Source of the DNA: Maricaulis sp047308265 | GTDB taxonomy: Bacteria > Pseudomonadota > Alphaproteobacteria > Caulobacterales > Maricaulaceae | Length of the DNA stretch: 64,000 nt | Reading direction: 5' to 3' | Assembly (NCBI RefSeq): GCF_047308265.1 | Contig: NZ_JBKQWY010000010.1 | Location: forward strand, 1 to 64,000 | Shown: positions 32,572 to 41,361 of the stretch, piece by piece | How the letters are laid out: the number at the start of each line of letters is the position of its first letter | Numbering within the stretch: the first letter of the stretch is position 1 | Position numbers and translations under genes: made by a program | Notes under the pieces: generated by a model | What the model was told of the DNA's origin: nothing | Databases searched by the model: none | The model's input: the letters and a program-made list of their open reading frames with translations, nothing else

Positions 32572-33828
32572 ATGTCCGACCCGATCCAGACCCATATCGA
32601 GACCCTGGGCCAGCACGCCCGGGCCGCCAGTCGCGCCCTTGCATCGGCAAGCACTCAGGACAAGAACGCCGCGCTCGCCGCCGCAGCCACGGCTCTGCGC
32701 GCAGCGACACCGGACATTCTAGAGGCCAATGCCGATGACATGAAACGGGCGCGCGACATGGGGGTGAGTGACGCCTTTCTCGACCGCCTGTTCCTCGATC
32801 AGGCGCGGGTCGAGGCCATGGCCGCGGCGATGGAAGCGATTATCGACCTGCCTGATCCGGTCGGACGCCAACTTGCCCATTTCGACAGACCCAATGGTCT
32901 GAAGATCGACCGGGTATCGGTGCCTCTGGGGGTTATCGGCATGATCTATGAGTCACGCCCCAATGTCGGCGCTGATGCAGGGGCTTTGTGCATCAAATCG
33001 GGCAATGCGGTCATCCTGCGCGGTGGGTCCGACAGTGCCCGCTCGAGCGCTGTCATCGTCTCAGCCCTCCAGGACGGGTTGAAACAGGCCGGCCTTCCCG
33101 CTCACGCGATCCAACGGGTGGAGATGACCGATCGCGAGGCCGTTCGCCAGTTATTGCGGTGCACTGAGTATGTCGATCTGGTGATCCCGCGGGGCGGCAA
33201 GGGCCTGGTCTCGCTCGTCCGCGACCAGGCGCTCGTTCCGACGCTGCTCCACCTTGATGGCAATTGCCACACCTACATCCATGCGGCCGCCCGCCCTGAA
33301 ATGGCTGTCGAAGTGGTGCGCAATGCCAAGCTGAGGCGCACCGGCATTTGCGGCGCCACGGAGAGCCTGGTGATCGATGCCCCTCTGGCGACGGAGCTCT
33401 TGCCTCACCTCGTCAACGCACTGGAAGACTGCGAAATCGTGGGCGATGAGCTCGCATGTGCCGCCGATGCCCGGATCCGGCCTGCGACACCACAAGACTG
33501 GTCAACGGAATATCTCGACCGCAAGCTTTCCGTGAAAGTCGTCGAGGATCTGGATGACGCCCTGGATTTCATCAATCGCCATTCATCCGGTCATACCGAC
33601 GCGATCTTGACCGAAGATGACGCGGCAGCCGCCCGTTTCCTGACGGGTATCGATTCTGCGGTGGTGATGCACAATACCTCGACCCAGTTTTCCGATGGCG
33701 GCGAGTTCGGCATGGGCGCCGAGATCGGCATCGCAACCGGCAAGATGCATGCGCGCGGACCGGTCGGCCTCGAACAGCTCAACACCTTCAAATATGTAGT
33801 GCGCGGTCAGGGTCAGGTCCGGCCCTAG
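32572..33828 (+). CDS. proA: Gamma-glutamyl phosphate reductase
   Basis: ProA reduces gamma-glutamyl phosphate to the semialdehyde in proline synthesis, with NADPH. The 418-residue aldehyde-dehydrogenase-like protein shows LGVIGMIYESRPNVGADAGA, GNAVILRGGSDSARSSAVIV, the cysteine nucleophile region LRRTGICGATESLVIDA, and MHNTSTQFSDGGEFGMGAEI. The length is normal. ATG 32572 (MSDPIQ) is chosen over GTG 32554, which would add six residues. No proB is next to it, so proA stands alone here between the KOR promoter region and the convergent LysR gene. Confidence 0.94.
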   Translation: MSDPIQTHIETLGQHARAASRALASASTQDKNAALAAAATALRAATPDILEANADDMKRARDMGVSDAFLDRLFLDQARVEAMAAAMEAIIDLPDPVGRQLAHFDRPNGLKIDRVSVPLGVIGMIYESRPNVGADAGALCIKSGNAVILRGGSDSARSSAVIVSALQDGLKQAGLPAHAIQRVEMTDREAVRQLLRCTEYVDLVIPRGGKGLVSLVRDQALVPTLLHLDGNCHTYIHAAARPEMAVEVVRNAKLRRTGICGATESLVIDAPLATELLPHLVNALEDCEIVGDELACAADARIRPATPQDWSTEYLDRKLSVKVVEDLDDALDFINRHSSGHTDAILTEDDAAAARFLTGIDSAVVMHNTSTQFSDGGEFGMGAEIGIATGKMHARGPVGLEQLNTFKYVVRGQGQVRP

Positions 33829-33863
33829 ATCGGGTCAATATTGATCCGGCAAAACGGGTCCGG

Positions 33864-34796
33864 CTATAATTCGTCAATCGCGTCCTCGTGCTGGCTCACC
33901 TCCTCCTGGAGCCAGTCAATGAACGCCTGACCGTCGGCGTCCACCGGACGATTGCGCGCAGTCACGATATAGTAGGATGACCGGACCGGGCTTGCGCCGT
34001 CCGGAAAGATCGACACCAGTCGACCCGCCGCCAGGTCATTCTGCGCCAGCGCACGTTTGGCCAGGGCGATACCGCGGCCCGCAACGGCCGCATCAATCAC
34101 CAGAGCCGACTGGTTGAAGCGAACACCACCACTCATATCAATGGGTTTGATCCGGCGCGCCCGAAACCAGGCCGTCCAGTCCGCCCCGTCCACATCACTT
34201 TCCGGTGACGCGTCGTGAAGCAGGGTGTGATGCGCCAGATCCCGGGGGGTTCGAAGCGGGGTCGCCCCCTGCAAGAGGGCCGGCGCACAGACCGGCAAAA
34301 CCTCCTCAGCCAGAAGCTGGATTTCATGCAGCGCGGCATCACCGCCCGGCCCATATCGAATACCCAGATCGGCCGCCCCGCCTGACAAGTCGGCGCGCTC
34401 CTGGTCTGCCGAAATCCAGACCTCGATCCCCGGTTGTTTTTCCTGGAATTTATAGAGGCGGGGCGCGAGCCATTTCCCGGCAAAGGAGGGGGCAACAGAC
34501 ACCGTCAATTGCCTGCGCTGCAAGGGCTGGCGCATAAGGCTAACCGCGCGTTCAAGACTGGCAAATGCGTCCGTGGTGACGGTGGCCGCCGCGCGTCCCG
34601 CATCGGTCACAACCAGCCCCCGCCCCTGACGCGAAAACAGCGGCACACCCACATGATCTTCCAGTGTGCGGATCTGCTGACTGACCGCACCCGGCGTGAC
34701 CGACAACTCCGCAGCCGCAGCACTGATACTGCCCAGGCGAGCGGTGGCCTCAAAGGCCCTGAGCGCATTCAGAGGGGGCAGGCGGGAGAGCGCCAT
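33864..34796 (-). CDS. LysR-family transcriptional regulator (GcvA-like)
   Basis: A 310-residue LysR regulator starting at ATG 34796 (MALSRLPPLNALRAFEATAR). The winged helix-turn-helix covers about residues 5-65 (LGSISAAAAELSVTPGAVSQ, RTLEDHVGVPLFSRQGRGLV), and a periplasmic-binding-type effector domain follows from about 90 to 300. The pattern of the start and wing resembles the GcvA/AmpR subgroup. The frame remains open far upstream across cysG on the other strand, but that part is not coding. It is divergent from the sulfate assimilation operon over 94 bases, so it is a good candidate for its regulator, in the role CysB has elsewhere. This is inferred from position. Confidence 0.88.
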   Translation of the reverse strand: MALSRLPPLNALRAFEATARLGSISAAAAELSVTPGAVSQQIRTLEDHVGVPLFSRQGRGLVVTDAGRAAATVTTDAFASLERAVSLMRQPLQRRQLTVSVAPSFAGKWLAPRLYKFQEKQPGIEVWISADQERADLSGGAADLGIRYGPGGDAALHEIQLLAEEVLPVCAPALLQGATPLRTPRDLAHHTLLHDASPESDVDGADWTAWFRARRIKPIDMSGGVRFNQSALVIDAAVAGRGIALAKRALAQNDLAAGRLVSIFPDGASPVRSSYYIVTARNRPVDADGQAFIDWLQEEVSQHEDAIDEL

Positions 34797-34890
34797 TTTA
34801 GTTTTCCTAATTAATAAGACCAGTATTACTCGTTTGAATTCACCACATCCAATAGAAATATTCAAATCGTCGCGCCACAGGGGCGCCTGA
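34797..34890. promoter_or_regulatory. LysR / cys operon divergent promoter with inverted repeat
   Basis: TTTGAAT (34833-34839) is mirrored by ATTCAAA (34860-34866), 27 bases centre to centre, in a short AT-rich gap. This spacing suits a LysR-type or dimeric regulator. A second small stem, GCGCC-ACAGG-GGCGC at 34872-34886, sits just before the cysG start and may affect its translation. No consensus promoter boxes are convincing. Confidence 0.45.
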
Positions 34891-36303
34891 ATGGATCTAG
34901 AGACGATGCGTGTTTTTCCTGCCTCAATTCCGTTGGACGGACGGACCATCATCCTTGCCGGCAGCGGTTTCATGGCGGATGCCAAGGCACGCCTGTTCGT
35001 CAATTCGCCGGCCCGGTTAAAGTGGTTCACCGGCCGCAATGCGGATCCTGTCCCCCATGATCTCGCCCAGGTCGCGGAGGTGTATGACCGTGAGCCGACA
35101 CGGTCGGACCTGCGTGGCGCGACACTTGTTTTCATTGCCGGCGGTGAACCGCGCTTCATCGATCGCTTGGCCCGACGCGCCCGGCGTCGTGGCGCCCTTG
35201 TGAATGTGGTCGACAGCCCGGCTGAGTCCGATTTCCAAGTGCCTGCCATTGTGGATCGCGACGAGATTGTCGTCTCTGTCGCTTCAGGCGGCTCTGCGCC
35301 GGTCCTATCCGTCGATATCCGCTCCGCCGTTGAACAGGTCCTGCCTGCCAATGTCGGCATTCTCGCCGGTTTGGCACGGGAACTGCGCGGCACTGTCAAA
35401 TCCGTTCTCGACAAGTTTGACGATCGCCGCGCCTTCTGGGAACGCGCTCTGCGCGGTGAGGCCCGGGATGCAGCCCTGCGCGGAGATCGCGCCGCGGCGC
35501 GTCGCCTGATGCTCAAGACTCTCAACGAGGTACAGCCGGAAAAGACCGGCATCGTCCACCTTGTTGGAGCGGGGCCTGGTGATCCGGATCTGCTGACCCT
35601 GAAAGCGGCGCGTCTCCTGCGTGAGGCTGATGTCATCGTGCATGACCGTCTGGTCAGCGAGGGCGTGCTCAACATGGCCCGACGCGATGCCCTGCGCATT
35701 GATGTGGGCAAAACCAAGGGACACCATCCTGTTCCCCAGGAAGAGATTGGCGACATCCTCGTTCGCGAGGCTCGCAAGGGCCAGCGCGTAGTGCGTATCA
35801 AGGGCGGCGACCCCTTTATTTTCGGACGCGGCGGTGAAGAACTGGACGTGGTCCGGGCCGCAGGCATCGACGCGGAAGTGACTCCAGGCATTTCGGCGGC
35901 GCTGGCGTGCGCGGCGTCTGCCCAGGTTCCTCTGACTCACCGCGATCATGCCCAGACGGTCACCTTCGCTTCAGGCGTTGTGAAATCCGGCGGACCCGAC
36001 GCAGATTATGAAACGCTCGCCGCTCCGAACGCCACCAGCGTTTTCTACATGGGTGTCGGCGCAGCCCCCCAAATCGAGGCCAAGATGCTGGCTGCCGGCC
36101 GGGCAGGCGCGACACCGGTCATGCTGGTTGAAAACGGTACACACGACAATGAACGACGCATTCTCACCCGTCTCGACTCGCTGGCGGACACGGTAGTCCG
36201 CGAGCGCGTGCACGGGCCGAGCATCATCATGATCGGCGAAACCGCAGCCCTGGGCCAGGTGACGGCCGCTGCACAGACCGAGCTGCAGGAGACTTACGCA
36301 TGA
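34891..36303 (+). CDS. cysG: Siroheme synthase (uroporphyrinogen-III methyltransferase / precorrin-2 dehydrogenase-ferrochelatase)
   Basis: CysG makes siroheme, the cofactor of sulfite reductase. The N-terminal dehydrogenase/chelatase module (about 1-210) shows IILAGSGFMADAKARLF, VNVVDSPAESDFQVPAIVDR and VSVASGGSAPVLS; the nucleotide loop is less regular than usual (GSGFMAD). The C-terminal methyltransferase (about 218-460) shows VHLVGAGPGDPDLLTLKAAR, VRIKGGDPFIFGRGGEELD, TPGISAALACAASAQVPLTH and VENGTHDNERRIL. The length of 470 matches trifunctional CysG. The first gene of the sulfate operon, it overlaps the DUF2849 gene by 4 bases. ATG 34906 (MRVFPAS) is an alternative start. Confidence 0.93.
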   Translation: MDLETMRVFPASIPLDGRTIILAGSGFMADAKARLFVNSPARLKWFTGRNADPVPHDLAQVAEVYDREPTRSDLRGATLVFIAGGEPRFIDRLARRARRRGALVNVVDSPAESDFQVPAIVDRDEIVVSVASGGSAPVLSVDIRSAVEQVLPANVGILAGLARELRGTVKSVLDKFDDRRAFWERALRGEARDAALRGDRAAARRLMLKTLNEVQPEKTGIVHLVGAGPGDPDLLTLKAARLLREADVIVHDRLVSEGVLNMARRDALRIDVGKTKGHHPVPQEEIGDILVREARKGQRVVRIKGGDPFIFGRGGEELDVVRAAGIDAEVTPGISAALACAASAQVPLTHRDHAQTVTFASGVVKSGGPDADYETLAAPNATSVFYMGVGAAPQIEAKMLAAGRAGATPVMLVENGTHDNERRILTRLDSLADTVVRERVHGPSIIMIGETAALGQVTAAAQTELQETYA

Positions 36304-36572
36304 AGGCGATCACCGCCAACCGGCTGACCGATGGCCAGGTCATCTACCGCACCGCAGACGGGGAATGGTCCCCGGAAATTGACGCGGCTGAACGTCTGGA
36401 CGGTGAAGACGCGCAAACGCGTCTGACGCTGGCCGAGACCGAACACGCCATCGCTGTAGGCCCCTATCTGATTGACCTGGCCGATGATCAGCCCGGGGGC
36501 CAGAAGTGGCGCCGGGAAACCATCCGGCTGACCGGCCCCAGCGCCGGCACAACCCGCCAGACGGGAGTTTGA
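36300..36572 (+). CDS. DUF2849 protein of the sulfite reductase operon
   Basis: A 90-residue cytoplasmic protein of the DUF2849 family, regularly found between siroheme synthase and sulfite reductase genes in alphaproteobacteria. It starts KAITANRLTDGQVIYRTADG and has no cysteines or membrane segments. Its function is unknown; conservation of place suggests help in assembling or running the sulfite reductase. The start overlaps the cysG stop (ATGA), and its stop is 2 bases before the start of the reductase. Confidence 0.88.
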   Translation: MKAITANRLTDGQVIYRTADGEWSPEIDAAERLDGEDAQTRLTLAETEHAIAVGPYLIDLADDQPGGQKWRRETIRLTGPSAGTTRQTGV

Positions 36573-36574
36573 GC

Positions 36575-38212
36575 ATGTATAAATACGACGAACGTGACAC
36601 GACATTGGTGCGCGAGCGCATTGCAGAATTCCGGGACCAGGTGGAACGCCGCCTGGATGGTCGCCTTACAGAGGACCAGTTCAAACCTTTGCGGCTGATG
36701 AACGGGGTCTATCTCCAGCTGCACGCCTACATGCTGCGTGTTGCCATTCCCTACGGCGCGCTCAACGCCCCCCAAATGCGCACGCTGGCCCATATCGCCC
36801 GGACGTATGACAAGGGCTATGGGCATTTCACGACACGCCAGAATATTCAGTACAACTGGCCAAGCCTGGTCGATATCCCGGACATTCTCGACACCCTCGC
36901 AGATGTCGAAATGCACGCGATCCAGACGTCGGGCAATTGCATCCGCAATGTGACCGCTGACCCGTTTGCCGGAGCCGCTCATGACGAGCTGGAAGACAGC
37001 CGCCCGTGGAGCGAAATCATTCGGCAATGGTCGACCCTGCATCCGGAATTCACCTTCCTGCCGCGCAAATTCAAGATCGCCGTCAATGGGGCGGAAGAAG
37101 ACCGCGCCGGGATCCGCGTCCACGATATCGGCCTCCAGATCGTTCGCGACGAACAGGGAAAAACGGCTTTTGATGTGTATGTCGGCGGCGGCCAAGGCCG
37201 GACACCGCGCATCGCCCGCCCGGTCAAGTCAGAACTCGCGCCCGAGGATCTGCTGAGCTATCTGACCGCCATCCTGCGCGTCTATAACCAGTATGGTCGA
37301 CGCGACAACCTCTACAAGGCGCGCATCAAGATCCTTGTCGATTCACTCGGTGTCGAGGCTTTCCGCGCCGAGGTGGACGAGGAATGGTCCTATATCCGTG
37401 ACGGTGAGCTGAAGCTCGACGCTGCCGAGATCGCGCGTATCCGCGGTTTCTTCAGTACGCCCGCGACCCCTGTGACCGCAGAGCGCCCGGATCTGTCCGA
37501 CAGTGAGTTCACCGGCTGGTATGCCCGCAATGTGCGCAAACACCAGCACGCCGGTCTGGCCAGTGTTGTCATTTCGCTCAAACCCGTCGGTGGCACGCCG
37601 GGCGATGCAACCGCTGAGCAGATGGATCTGATCGCCGACCTCACCGAGCAATACGGTTTCAACGAGGTGCGCGTGACCCCGGATCAGAACCTGGTCTTGC
37701 CGCATGTGCGCCAGGCCGATCTGAAAACCGTCTGGCAAGCCCTTAAAAATGCCGGACTGGCGACCCCCAATGCCGGTCTGGCAACAGATATCGTGGCGTG
37801 TCCCGGTCTCGATTATTGCAATCTCGCCAACGCTCGTTCGATCCCGATCGCCCAGGCGATCAGCACCCGTCTGGACGCTGATGGTCTGGCGGAAGCTTCC
37901 GGCGAGGTCACCATCAAGATCTCGGGCTGTATCAATGCCTGTGGCCACCACCACGTCGCCCATATCGGCATTCTTGGCGTCGACAAGCGCGGCGAGGAAT
38001 TTTACCAGATCACGCTGGGCGGTGCCTTTGGCGAGGATGCCGCCGTTGGCGAGATCGTCGGCAAGGGCCTGGCCGCCGAGGACATTCCCGGCGCCATCTC
38101 CCGCATGCTTCACACCTATACCCAGATCCGGACGGGCAAGGAGCGTTTCATCGACACGCTGCGCCGCACCGGAACCGATGTCTTCAAGGAGGCTATCTAT
38201 GCTGATCAGTGA
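36575..38212 (+). CDS. cysI: Assimilatory sulfite reductase hemoprotein (CysI-like)
   Basis: This enzyme reduces sulfite to sulfide with six electrons using siroheme and a [4Fe-4S] cluster. The 545-residue protein begins MYKYDERDTTLVRERIAEFR, set by GGGAG 8 bases upstream of ATG 36575. It has two nitrite/sulfite reductase half-domains (HFTTRQNIQYNWPSL, SGNCIRNVTADPFAGA). Cluster ligands are in ACPGLDYCNLANARS and ISGCINACGHHHVAH. No flavoprotein subunit (cysJ) is present, so electrons probably come from ferredoxin, and the operon ends with a ferredoxin-NADP reductase. A nitrite reductase is unlikely in this context. The stop overlaps the next gene by 14 bases. Confidence 0.92.
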   Translation: MYKYDERDTTLVRERIAEFRDQVERRLDGRLTEDQFKPLRLMNGVYLQLHAYMLRVAIPYGALNAPQMRTLAHIARTYDKGYGHFTTRQNIQYNWPSLVDIPDILDTLADVEMHAIQTSGNCIRNVTADPFAGAAHDELEDSRPWSEIIRQWSTLHPEFTFLPRKFKIAVNGAEEDRAGIRVHDIGLQIVRDEQGKTAFDVYVGGGQGRTPRIARPVKSELAPEDLLSYLTAILRVYNQYGRRDNLYKARIKILVDSLGVEAFRAEVDEEWSYIRDGELKLDAAEIARIRGFFSTPATPVTAERPDLSDSEFTGWYARNVRKHQHAGLASVVISLKPVGGTPGDATAEQMDLIADLTEQYGFNEVRVTPDQNLVLPHVRQADLKTVWQALKNAGLATPNAGLATDIVACPGLDYCNLANARSIPIAQAISTRLDADGLAEASGEVTIKISGCINACGHHHVAHIGILGVDKRGEEFYQITLGGAFGEDAAVGEIVGKGLAAEDIPGAISRMLHTYTQIRTGKERFIDTLRRTGTDVFKEAIYADQ

Positions 38213-39296
38213 TCGCGACCCGTCCAGCCTGGCCGAATATGAAACCCGACTGGCGTCGGGCGGCGGAGACATTCTCGAGATTACCGGCGATGCCGACTGG
38301 CGCGAGCTGGCCGAACCTGCCAAGTCCGCGCTGCAGATCGATATCCGGTTTGACAGTTTCAAGGATGGGCGAGGTTTCACCCTCGCCAATCAGCTGCGCG
38401 AACGCCTGGGTTTCCAGGGCCTCTTGCGCGCCAAGGGCGATCTTATCCCGGACCAGGCCCAGTTCCTGCGCCGTGTCGGCTTTGACAGTGTGGAGCCTGA
38501 TCGTACGGATCTGAGCGAAGACTGGGCGCGTGCGCTGCAGCGTTTCTCGGTGACCTATCAACCGGCCCGCGAGAATGCCGCGCGTCCCGAGGTCCAGACG
38601 CCATCACTGGCAACGCTCAATGAGCGCTATATGGAATCTGATGCCATCGACATTCTCCACGATGCGATCACGAAGACCTGGAAAGGCAAGGTCGCGGTCC
38701 TCTCGTCCTTTGGTGCCGAGGCCGCTGTGAACCTGCACCTGGTGTCACGCATCGATCCGGACATTCCGGTCCTGTTTCTCGATACCGGTCGCCATTTCGC
38801 ACAGACCGAGCAGTATATGCGCCAGCTCAGCGAGGAGCTGGGACTGACCAATGTGCGCATTCTCAATCCAGATGCGGACGAAGTGGCCTCAGAAGATGCG
38901 GACAACAAGCTCTGGCAGCGTGATGCCGACGCCTGTTGTGCCCTGCGCCGTGTCCGTCCGCTGAACAAGGCCCTGGAGGAATTTGATGCCCTGATCACGG
39001 GCCGCAAACAGTTCCACGGTGGGGCCCGGATCAATCTGCCGGCAGTTGAACAGATCAATGGCCGGGTCCGCGTCAATCCCCTGACGCGCTGGTCCCAGGA
39101 TGACATCAACGCCTATTTCAAGCGCTACAATCTGCCTCAGCACCCGCTTGTCGAAATGGGATATACCTCCATCGGCTGCTGGACGTGCACAGCACCAGCC
39201 CAGGCGGGTGAAGACCCGCGGGCGGGACGCTGGCCCGGACAGGACAAGACCGAATGTGGTATTCACGTCGCCTCCATGATTCAGGCGGCCGAATAA
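38199..39296 (+). CDS. cysH: DUF934-CysH fusion: adenylyl-sulfate (APS/PAPS) reductase
   Basis: A 365-residue fusion. Residues about 1-125 match DUF934, normally a separate protein encoded just before cysH (ALQIDIRFDSFKDGRGFTLA, LRERLGFQGLLRAKGDLIPD, FLRRVGFDSVEPD). Residues about 138-365 are a thioredoxin-dependent adenylyl-sulfate reductase: VAVLSSFGAEAAVNLHLV, FLDTGRHFAQTEQY, TGRKQFHGGAR and the catalytic KTECGIHV (Cys353). Cys246-Cys247 and Cys327/Cys330 are the [4Fe-4S] ligands of the APS-type enzymes, so APS is the likely substrate. ATG 38199 has a perfect AGGAGG 7 bases upstream. No stop codon or convincing internal start separates the halves. The gene overlaps the cysI end by 14 bases. 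Confidence 0.9.
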   Translation: MLISDRDPSSLAEYETRLASGGGDILEITGDADWRELAEPAKSALQIDIRFDSFKDGRGFTLANQLRERLGFQGLLRAKGDLIPDQAQFLRRVGFDSVEPDRTDLSEDWARALQRFSVTYQPARENAARPEVQTPSLATLNERYMESDAIDILHDAITKTWKGKVAVLSSFGAEAAVNLHLVSRIDPDIPVLFLDTGRHFAQTEQYMRQLSEELGLTNVRILNPDADEVASEDADNKLWQRDADACCALRRVRPLNKALEEFDALITGRKQFHGGARINLPAVEQINGRVRVNPLTRWSQDDINAYFKRYNLPQHPLVEMGYTSIGCWTCTAPAQAGEDPRAGRWPGQDKTECGIHVASMIQAAE

Positions 39297-39364
39297 CCCA
39301 ACGGCTGAGCAGACGGGAGTGGACCGGCCCAGACCGCCCTCCCGTGTTTGAAAGGACGAGTTAC

Positions 39365-40387
39365 GTGTCGACCCGCCAAGTCCTCGACTTGATCGGCAAT
39401 ACGCCCCTTATCCGTCTGGATGGCCCGTCTGAGGCCACCGGATGCGAGATTTATGGCAAGGCCGAGTTTCTCAATCCGGGCGGATCCGTAAAGGATCGCG
39501 CCGCACTCAATATTGTGCAGACAGCGCGCGAAGAGGGGCGCCTGAAACCCGGCGGCACGATTGTCGAGGGCACTGCCGGCAATACCGGTATCGGACTGGC
39601 TCTGGTGGGGGCGGCGCTTGGACACCCCGTGGTGATCGTCATGCCGCGCACGCAGAGTGAGGAGAAGAAACAGGCCCTGCGCGCCAATGGCGCCCGGCTC
39701 ATCGAGGTGGATGCGGCGCCGTTCTCTAGTCCCAATCATTTTGTGCACTATTCCAAACGCCTGGCCGAGGAATTGAACGCCGAGAACGCTGCTGGCGCGA
39801 TCTGGGCCAATCAGTTCGACAATCTCGACAATCGCAAGGCTCACGAAAAAACCACAGGACCCGAGATCTGGAGCCAGACAGAGGGCCGGATCGATGGTTT
39901 CATCTGTGCAGCGGGAACCGGCGGAACTCTGTCCGGTGTAGCCGCCAGCCTGCGCGGCTTCAATCCGGACATCAAGATTGGGGTGGCCGATCCCGCCGGA
40001 GCGGCATTGTTCAACTACTTCACCAAGGGCGAGCTCTCCGGTGAGGGATCCTCCATCACCGAAGGGATCGGCGTCGGCCGGATCACCGGCAATCTGGAAG
40101 GCCTGCAGGTCGACCATGCCTACCGCGTGGACGACGCGGAGATGCTGCCCCTTCTCTTTGATCTCATAGAAACCGAGGGCCTGTCCCTGGGGGGATCGGC
40201 TGGGATCAATATTGCCGGTGCCATGCGGCTCGCCCGCGAACTGGGGCCTGGCCATACCATCGTGACCATTTTGTGTGACAGCGGCGTCCGGTATGCCGGC
40301 AAGCTGTTCAACCCGGAATTCCTGCGCAGCCGGGGTCTGCCCACACCACCGTGGATCGATCTTGCTCCCGGCTCTGCGCTTGCCTAA
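39365..40387 (+). CDS. cysK: Cysteine synthase (O-acetylserine sulfhydrylase)
   Basis: It combines sulfide with O-acetylserine to form cysteine, using PLP. The 340-residue protein shows VLDLIGNTPLIRLDGPSEAT, the PLP lysine in NPGGSVKDRAALNI, the asparagine loop VEGTAGNTGIGLALVGAALG, the phosphate loop AAGTGGTLSGVAASLR, and ILCDSGVRYAGKLF. The start is GTG 39365 with AGGACGAG upstream; the frame extends further but the additional residues are not family-like. Its place between CysH and Fpr completes sulfate assimilation from APS to cysteine in one operon. A cystathionine beta-synthase is unlikely. Confidence 0.92.
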   Translation: MSTRQVLDLIGNTPLIRLDGPSEATGCEIYGKAEFLNPGGSVKDRAALNIVQTAREEGRLKPGGTIVEGTAGNTGIGLALVGAALGHPVVIVMPRTQSEEKKQALRANGARLIEVDAAPFSSPNHFVHYSKRLAEELNAENAAGAIWANQFDNLDNRKAHEKTTGPEIWSQTEGRIDGFICAAGTGGTLSGVAASLRGFNPDIKIGVADPAGAALFNYFTKGELSGEGSSITEGIGVGRITGNLEGLQVDHAYRVDDAEMLPLLFDLIETEGLSLGGSAGINIAGAMRLARELGPGHTIVTILCDSGVRYAGKLFNPEFLRSRGLPTPPWIDLAPGSALA

Positions 40388-40420
40388 CAGACGACAAGAC
40401 ATGTACGAAACGGACGACGA

Positions 40421-41251
40421 ATGACAGACGCTCCCGCCACGATGCGACCGCCCAACAAAATCTCAGCCAAACCTGGCCCCTGCACGATCGAAACCGTGCT
40501 CGAGGTCAAGCATTACACCGACCGGCTGTTCCAGTTCCGGATTACGCGGCCGGCCAGTTTCCGGTTCCGCTCCGGCGAGTTTGTGATGATCGGTCTGCCC
40601 AAGGAAGACGGCAAGCCTTTGCTGCGAGCCTATTCCGTGGCCAGCCCCTTCTGGGACGAAGCTCTGGATTTCTACTCCATCAAAGTGCCCGATGGCCCGC
40701 TGACCTCACGTCTGCAACACATCCAGCCCGGCGACGAAATCCTGCTGGGCAAAAAGCCGACCGGGACTTTGGTCCTCGACGCCCTGAAACCGGGCAAACG
40801 CCTCTACCTGGTCTCTACCGGAACAGGTATCGCGCCGTTCGCCAGCCTGGTGCGCGACCCCGAGACTTATGAGAAATTCGAACAGGTGATTTTGACCCAT
40901 ACCTGCCGCGAGCTCGACGAGCTGGAGTATGGCAATGAGTTTGTCGCCGCGACCAAGGACGACGAGCTGATTGGTGAAATGGCGCGCGAGAAACTGATCC
41001 ACTTCACCTCGGTCACCCGCGATGACGGACCGGTAAAAGGTCGCGTCACCGACATGATCAATTCCGGTGAATTGTTTGAACAACTCGGTGTCCCGGCTCT
41101 CGATCCCGATGTCGATCGGGTCATGATCTGTGGCTCTGAAGGCCTGCTCAAAGACATGAAACAGATTTGTCTGGACCGAAACTTTGTCGAAGGTTCCAAT
41201 GCCGCCCCGGCGGATTTCGTCGTCGAGAAAGCCTTTGTCGCGACGGATTGA
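40421..41251 (+). CDS. fpr: Ferredoxin-NADP reductase
   Basis: A 276-residue FAD enzyme that exchanges electrons between NADPH and ferredoxin or flavodoxin. It has the FAD-binding LLRAYSVASPFWDEALDFYS and KVPDGPLTSRLQHIQPGDE, then the NADP domain with YLVSTGTGIAPFASLVRDP, ILTHTCRELDELEYG, and RVMICGSEGLLKDMKQI. It ends VVEKAFVATD, close to the bacterial Fpr ending (aromatic/Val-Glu-Lys-Ala-Phe-Val). As the last gene of the cys operon it probably supplies reduced ferredoxin to the sulfite reductase. A terminator follows directly. Confidence 0.92.
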   Translation: MTDAPATMRPPNKISAKPGPCTIETVLEVKHYTDRLFQFRITRPASFRFRSGEFVMIGLPKEDGKPLLRAYSVASPFWDEALDFYSIKVPDGPLTSRLQHIQPGDEILLGKKPTGTLVLDALKPGKRLYLVSTGTGIAPFASLVRDPETYEKFEQVILTHTCRELDELEYGNEFVAATKDDELIGEMAREKLIHFTSVTRDDGPVKGRVTDMINSGELFEQLGVPALDPDVDRVMICGSEGLLKDMKQICLDRNFVEGSNAAPADFVVEKAFVATD

Positions 41252-41277
41252 TCCTCACCCAACAGCGATCACCCAAG

Positions 41278-41310
41278 ACCCCGGCCGACCCGTTCGTGCC
41301 GGGGTTTTTT
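41278..41310 (+). terminator. Rho-independent terminator of the cys operon
   Basis: ACCCCGGC pairs with GCCGGGGT around a 12-base loop and leads into six T residues. It begins 27 bases after the fpr stop and closes the sulfate operon before the met promoter. Confidence 0.93.
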
Positions 41311-41328
41311 GTGGACAGCACAGCCCGC

Positions 41329-41357
41329 TTGACGACACATAAACATATCTTTATATA
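41329..41357 (+). promoter_or_regulatory. metX promoter with overlapping palindromic operator
   Basis: A good promoter is seen: TTGACG at 41329-41334 and TATATA at 41352-41357, spacer 17. Between them lies ATAAACATATCTTTAT (41339-41354), a palindrome with one mismatch. It resembles the AT-rich site I recall for SahR-type ArsR regulators of the AdoMet cycle in proteobacteria. A protein bound here would block the promoter. The predicted transcript start at about 41364 coincides with the 5' edge of the SAM-II aptamer. Confidence 0.7.
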
Positions 41358-41361
41358 TCCA

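Noticed and set aside
34797..35891. N-terminal extension of the LysR gene to a 675-codon frame
   Set aside because: The extra part is antisense to cysG and of low complexity; the LysR helix-turn-helix begins normally at ATG 34796.
37749..38198. Upstream extension of the cysH frame
   Set aside because: It lies inside cysI in another phase; the AGGAGG before ATG 38199 marks the true start.
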